Origin: Desulfobacterales bacterium
Lineage (GTDB): Bacteria > Desulfobacterota > Desulfobacteria > Desulfobacterales > JAHEIW01
Reading direction: 5' to 3'
Length of the DNA: 35,084 nt
Assembly: GCA_030145015.1 (NCBI GenBank)
Contig: JAQYWI010000042.1
Coordinates: forward strand, 1 to 35,084
Shown here: in pieces, positions 31,444 through 35,084 of the stretch
Layout of the letters: every line of letters starts with the position of its first letter
Numbering within the stretch: position 1 is the first letter of the stretch
The notes under the pieces: generated by a model
What the model was told of the DNA's origin: nothing
Seen by the model: only the letters and a program-made list of their open reading frames with translations
The model's database searches: none
Translations under genes and position numbers: made by a program

Positions 31444-33459
31444 TCATTTGTCTTTCGAATATTTCCCTATCCGCTCTAACTCCTCGGCCGCATCATAAAG
31501 ACCCAGCTCCAGTAATTTATCTTTAGTTGGAATCGATGACGATTTATCCCATCCCCTCAGCTCATAATATTCTTCGAGGAGTCGCTTGAATTTATTTTCG
31601 TCCAGTAGAGACCCCTTAAGCGGTCCATCAGGAATGGGTTCCTCAAAAAATCTCTTGGGCCAACTATCATCCTTACGCGCAAGTCCTTCTCTAACAAGAT
31701 AACATTTCATCAAATTAAAGATCCTGTCGCCGGTCCGCATGAGTTCCTGTGGGGTGGTTTCCCAGCCGGTTAAGGCTGAATAAAGCTTCGCATAATGCGT
31801 TGGGCCCATTGGAAGCCAACAGCCCGCCGACATCAGGCATACGCCTAATGAATTAAAAAGCGCGTGAAGTTTCTCAAGCCAAACCACCCACTCTGCCTTG
31901 CCTGATGTCTCGCCCTTCTGGAAAAAATCGCTTTTTAGTGGTGAACCAAATACTTTTGCCTTGACCTCGGGAAACATGTCGAAATAATCGACATGCCATT
32001 GTATATACGTCTTTTCGTCCCAACCGAGTTGTTTTATCCAGCCGGGAATGGTTTCCGGGAGCACATGCGTACTGGTAAGATCATCACCGCCTCTCAGACA
32101 TACTGTATTGCCCAGAATCATCCCCCATCCGGCCATGCGCGGATCAACGTACATAATCTCCATGCCCTTTTGGGCCATTACGTATTTTTCGGCACCTTTT
32201 CCTATCTTTCCGGCGGCCCTGACACTGCCCTCGGCAAGAATATCGCCAATACCTTCCCGGAAGGCTATCTTTCCAAGAAGTTCAATGACCGCAGCCCCAT
32301 TGCCCCAATCAAGATTAAGACCATCCAAGTCTTCACTATCGATGATACCTCTCTGATAGAGTTCAATGGCGAAGGGAGCTGGATTTGTCATATCCATCCC
32401 GTATCGTTGGCAGAGTTCGCTGCATTTATACATCTCAAGACAACTATTTATTCCACAAAGCCCGATAAAATATCGCCACTGCAAGCTGAAACCGGCACCA
32501 CCAAGATCGAGCCCCGTATAGACACCCTTTTTAACATCTGTCCTGAGATTGCAGCCATAGTATTCTGCCATAATGCAATGATCACCATAATTAGGCCCTT
32601 GCTGGGTGGTATTTTCCATCGCGACTTCGGTCGCTCGCCACATATCACTTTCCGGAGGCAGCCCGGTCTGTTGAAAATTCCTGCACGGAAGCGCCCCAGC
32701 CTTCGCTATCGGGGTGGACTTATCCGCTGAACTGATTCTGCGCCTATTTTCGAGTTTTCCTTCCGGATAATCATCTATTCGACGTATTACCTCCTTTATG
32801 GCTGTCTTGAACTTCTCCGGTTCGGCAATGGATACCTTTTTCGTTCCCCTCACGGCGATCGCTTTCAGCTTCTTTACGCCCATGACACATCCGGCATGGC
32901 TTCTACCGGGTGCATGATCATAATCAGCAATCGGACATGCAAATTTAACCAGGTTTTCACCTGCCTGACCGATCGCTAATACGCTCACATCATCACCCAA
33001 TTCATTCCTCAGGGCGTCGGTTGTCTGCCAGGAATCCTTGCCCCAGAGATGCGCGGCGGACCTCAACTGAACTTCGCCATCATCGATCCAAAGATAAACG
33101 GGGCTTTCGGCGTTATTTCTGAACAAAAGGGCTTCATAACCAGCCCGCCTGAATTTAGCTCCCCAGGGTCCTCCAAAATTACCGATACCGATAATTCCGG
33201 TGAGCGGTGATTTAGTGACGACCTGAGTCCTGCTGCTGGTGGGCGCATCGGTTCCACTTAACGGCCCCGGGGCAATGAAAAGAATATTCTCAGAACTTAA
33301 CGGGTCGACATTGGGTCCCACTTCGTCATATAGAATTTTCATTCCAAGGCCGAGACCCCCTATGTACTCCCTGAGAATCTTTTCTTCCAATGGCTGAACG
33401 AGGCATTCTTTGGAAGCCAGATCGACTTCCAACATGTAGTGATTCCCTTTTTTCGTCAT
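31444..33459 (-). CDS. Aldehyde ferredoxin oxidoreductase-family protein (AOR2, atypical cluster motif)
   Basis: A 671-aa AOR-superfamily protein with the expected N-terminal and tungstopterin domains (YIGGLGLGMKILYDE, LTGIIGIGNFGG, HAGCVMGVKKLKAIAVRG). Unlike AOR1, the [4Fe-4S] motif is not CxxCxxxC: the equivalent stretch is CIMAEYYGC (C295 and C303) with alanine where the second cysteine should be; the C-terminal cysteine (C541, GVCLM) is kept. It is therefore a divergent paralogue and may use a different cluster ligand or reaction. I start at ATG 33459 because GGAGG sits just upstream; the frame is open 28 codons further to 33543. No ferredoxin gene is adjacent. It lies upstream of the TAXI operon, which has its own predicted promoter. 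Confidence 0.9.
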   Translation of the reverse strand: MTKKGNHYMLEVDLASKECLVQPLEEKILREYIGGLGLGMKILYDEVGPNVDPLSSENILFIAPGPLSGTDAPTSSRTQVVTKSPLTGIIGIGNFGGPWGAKFRRAGYEALLFRNNAESPVYLWIDDGEVQLRSAAHLWGKDSWQTTDALRNELGDDVSVLAIGQAGENLVKFACPIADYDHAPGRSHAGCVMGVKKLKAIAVRGTKKVSIAEPEKFKTAIKEVIRRIDDYPEGKLENRRRISSADKSTPIAKAGALPCRNFQQTGLPPESDMWRATEVAMENTTQQGPNYGDHCIMAEYYGCNLRTDVKKGVYTGLDLGGAGFSLQWRYFIGLCGINSCLEMYKCSELCQRYGMDMTNPAPFAIELYQRGIIDSEDLDGLNLDWGNGAAVIELLGKIAFREGIGDILAEGSVRAAGKIGKGAEKYVMAQKGMEIMYVDPRMAGWGMILGNTVCLRGGDDLTSTHVLPETIPGWIKQLGWDEKTYIQWHVDYFDMFPEVKAKVFGSPLKSDFFQKGETSGKAEWVVWLEKLHALFNSLGVCLMSAGCWLPMGPTHYAKLYSALTGWETTPQELMRTGDRIFNLMKCYLVREGLARKDDSWPKRFFEEPIPDGPLKGSLLDENKFKRLLEEYYELRGWDKSSSIPTKDKLLELGLYDAAEELERIGKYSKDK

Positions 33460-33668
33460 ATGACCTCCACCTTGATCTAAATTTTCCCGTAAGGAATGGC
33501 TATCGATATTGGGAATCTGGTAGGAGGTAGCTTTACCGGCCACCCTGACCTGACTCTGGCTTTCATACCACCTGTTAAGTTAGAAAGCGAGGCGTATTTT
33601 CCTTGCCGGGTTAAAACCAGGAAGGCTCAAAGTTCAAAACTCTAAAAGTCTCCAGCGGCCTCTAGCCC

Positions 33669-33698
33669 TTGACTTCCAGCTCTGTTTTTGTCTATGCT
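33669..33698 (+). promoter_or_regulatory. Predicted sigma70-type promoter for the acyl-CoA dehydrogenase gene
   Basis: TTGACT (33669-33674) and TATGCT (33693-33698) are separated by 18 bp, about 80 bp before the start codon. The rest of the 320-bp divergent gap between AOR2 and this gene (33460-33779) shows no other recognisable site. Confidence 0.45.
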
Positions 33699-33779
33699 AC
33701 GTACTTCTCAGCTCGTTTCGACTTCAGTGGTCTACGTTCATTCAAAAGAGGGGTTTTTGGCATCCCCCGAGGAGGTATC

Positions 33780-34964
33780 ATGCAATATCCCTTTAGCGAT
33801 GATCAGCTCGCACTTGCCGAGCGAATTCGAACCTTCATGGAGCAGGAAGTGGCACCGGTGGCTTCCGAGATTGATGCCCGACCCGATCCCAAAGACTGCT
33901 ATCCCAAAGACTTGATCAACAAGGCTTCCAAGCTTGGACTCCGCACCATTGCCGTTCCCAAAGAGTATGGCGGAATGGATGCCGATATCACAACCAAGAC
34001 ATTGGCACTCTGGACGGGCGCACAGATCGAGATCGGAACCATCAAGTGTTTGAGTCAGTGCTGGAAGGTATCAACCGCCATCGCCAAGTGCGGTACCGAG
34101 GGACAGAAAGAAAAGTGGCTCAAGATGTTCGTTGAAGATGATGACTGTGTCTGTTCCGTTGTGATGACGGAGCCGGATCACGGCTCAAACAACCTGCTGC
34201 GCCAGCCGGATCCCAGCCTGGGGATCGGGACCACCGCAGTGAAGGATGGAGACTACTACGTCATCAACGGGGCCAAACATTTCAATTCATTGGTGGGTTT
34301 CTCAAAGATTTACTTCTTGCTCGCCCGTACCGACCCGCACGTCCCGGTTTATAAGGGGACCACCTGTTTCCTCGTCCATGGCGAGCAGCCGGGTGTCAGA
34401 CACGGTCGGGTCCACGACAAGATGGGCTACCGTCTCTATCCCACCGCGGAGAGCTTCTATGAAGATGTCCGGGTTCACAAGGATGACATCCTCGGTGAGT
34501 TGAACGGGGGGTTCGAAACCTTTGCCAGTGTGTTCCGGGGCAGCGCCGAACTTCCGGGCTGCAACACCGGAATCTGTCGGGGAATCTTCAATTTTTGCAG
34601 AGAGCATGCGAAACGGCGTATTCAAGGCGGCAAACCCATTATCGAACATCAGAACGTTCAGAGCCTGCTGGCCAAGATGCTGATGGATATCGAGGTGGCC
34701 GAGCAATTCATGTGGCGTATCTGCTGGGGTGTGGTGAATGATGCGACTTTCAACCCCCGTTTTACCCGCTATGGGAAGGTCTTTAGCGATCAGGTAGCCC
34801 TGAGGACCATCGGCCGGGCGACCGACATCTTAGGCGGCATCGGCATCCTGCGTGACTACCCGATCGAAAAGATGATGCGCGATCTCCTCACTTTTCTGCA
34901 CGGAGACGGTACCGATTCACTCAATCTCCTGCGCGCTGCCCAGACATTGGATCAGCCTGCTTAG
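33780..34964 (+). CDS. Acyl-CoA dehydrogenase family protein with altered catalytic motif
   Basis: A 394-aa flavoprotein of the acyl-CoA dehydrogenase fold. N-terminal helices (PFSDDQLALAERIRTFMEQ), the middle beta domain with VVMTEPDHGSN and INGAKHF, and the C-terminal helical domain with GGIGILRDYPIEKMMRD are all in order, and the length is typical. The usual catalytic glutamate of the YEGT motif is replaced: the segment reads GDGT, giving D376. It therefore probably acts on an unusual, perhaps cyclic or branched, acyl-CoA, or has a relocated base. The start at 33780 has GAGGAGG four bases upstream; the longer open frame (from 33669) is not supported. It is divergent from AOR2. Confidence 0.9.
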   Translation: MQYPFSDDQLALAERIRTFMEQEVAPVASEIDARPDPKDCYPKDLINKASKLGLRTIAVPKEYGGMDADITTKTLALWTGAQIEIGTIKCLSQCWKVSTAIAKCGTEGQKEKWLKMFVEDDDCVCSVVMTEPDHGSNNLLRQPDPSLGIGTTAVKDGDYYVINGAKHFNSLVGFSKIYFLLARTDPHVPVYKGTTCFLVHGEQPGVRHGRVHDKMGYRLYPTAESFYEDVRVHKDDILGELNGGFETFASVFRGSAELPGCNTGICRGIFNFCREHAKRRIQGGKPIIEHQNVQSLLAKMLMDIEVAEQFMWRICWGVVNDATFNPRFTRYGKVFSDQVALRTIGRATDILGGIGILRDYPIEKMMRDLLTFLHGDGTDSLNLLRAAQTLDQPA

Positions 34965-34986
34965 AAGTGGTTTCAAAACCCCATCT

Positions 34987-35006
34987 TCCCGCTTAATGAA
35001 GCGGGA
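34987..35006 (+). terminator. Terminator-like hairpin after the acyl-CoA dehydrogenase gene
   Basis: TCCCGCTT and AAGCGGGA pair perfectly around an AATG loop 22 bp after the stop codon, followed by a short TTT. This suits an intrinsic terminator, though the T-run is weak. Confidence 0.6.
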
Positions 35007-35048
35007 TTTCGCATCTAATTGAAAGAATATTTAAGGGGCTCAAAAGGC

Positions 35049-35081
35049 CCCAATGGCTGCGTTGTCCTTGAACCTGATCTG
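35049..35081. repeat. Fragments of dispersed repeats at the right edge
   Basis: CCCAATGGCTGCGTTG matches the inverse of the CAACGCCGCCATTGGG module of element D with one mismatch, and TGAACCTGATCTG repeats the word at 16-28. A further repeat copy probably continues beyond the window. Confidence 0.4.
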
Positions 35082-35084
35082 AGG

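Noticed and set aside
31993..32730. 245-residue plus-strand open frame
   Set aside because: It is antisense to AOR2 and shows no family features; a codon-bias shadow.
33669..33779. Longer N-terminus for the acyl-CoA dehydrogenase
   Set aside because: The extra 37 residues do not resemble the family and overlap a predicted promoter; the internal ATG has a perfect ribosome-binding site.

Overview
The window looks like chromosomal DNA of a strictly anaerobic, sulfate-reducer-like member of the Desulfobacterota (Desulfobacterales or a relative). This is inferred from the gene content: two tungsten-type aldehyde:ferredoxin oxidoreductases (AOR), a bacterial ferredoxin, a TAXI-type TRAP transporter, a molybdenum hydroxylase subunit and an acyl-CoA dehydrogenase. 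Many short intergenic repeats of the kind common in that group add support. No rRNA, tRNA, CRISPR array, phage gene or transposase gene was seen. No 16S or marker gene is present, so the taxonomy is a guess.

Layout. The left end (1-4.8 kb) is ordinary: glutamate dehydrogenase, a GAF-GAF-GGDEF diguanylate cyclase, a rightward EamA transporter and a small ABM-fold protein. From 4.8 to 33.5 kb every gene is on the minus strand, forming a long catabolic island. In transcription order (right to left) it holds AOR2; a TAXI solute-binding protein with its fused TRAP permease; a D-2-hydroxyacid dehydrogenase; a GntR/FCD regulator; a DRE-TIM (isopropylmalate/homocitrate synthase-like) enzyme; an M24 metallohydrolase; a zinc alcohol dehydrogenase; a LarA-like protein; a nitroreductase; a complete five-gene Dpp/Opp ABC transporter; a 2x[4Fe-4S] ferredoxin and AOR1; a 3-hydroxyisobutyrate-type dehydrogenase; a molybdenum hydroxylase large subunit; a DUF296/PPC protein; a metallo-beta-lactamase-fold hydrolase; and an isocitrate lyase/PEP mutase-family protein. 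A rightward acyl-CoA dehydrogenase closes the window.

How the genes may work together. Two importers (Dpp ABC and TRAP-TAXI) bring in organic acids or amide/peptide-like compounds. Hydrolases (M24, MBL) and dehydrogenases turn them into aldehydes and oxo-acids. The AORs oxidise aldehydes and pass low-potential electrons to ferredoxin, and lyases cleave the carbon skeletons. The substrate is not identifiable from sequence alone. Two nearly identical 36-bp promoter blocks, one before gntR and one before the TAXI operon, suggest that the GntR protein controls both.

The most striking structure is not a protein system. It is a family of non-autonomous, TA-flanked elements with terminal inverted repeats inserted between co-directional genes. 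In at least three cases the element end (TA|G) supplies the TAG stop codon of the preceding gene. Precise removal of one copy rebuilds a tight AOR1-dehydrogenase junction in which stop codon and ribosome-binding site overlap. Some copies carry a two-part minisatellite core, and one copy has that core inverted.
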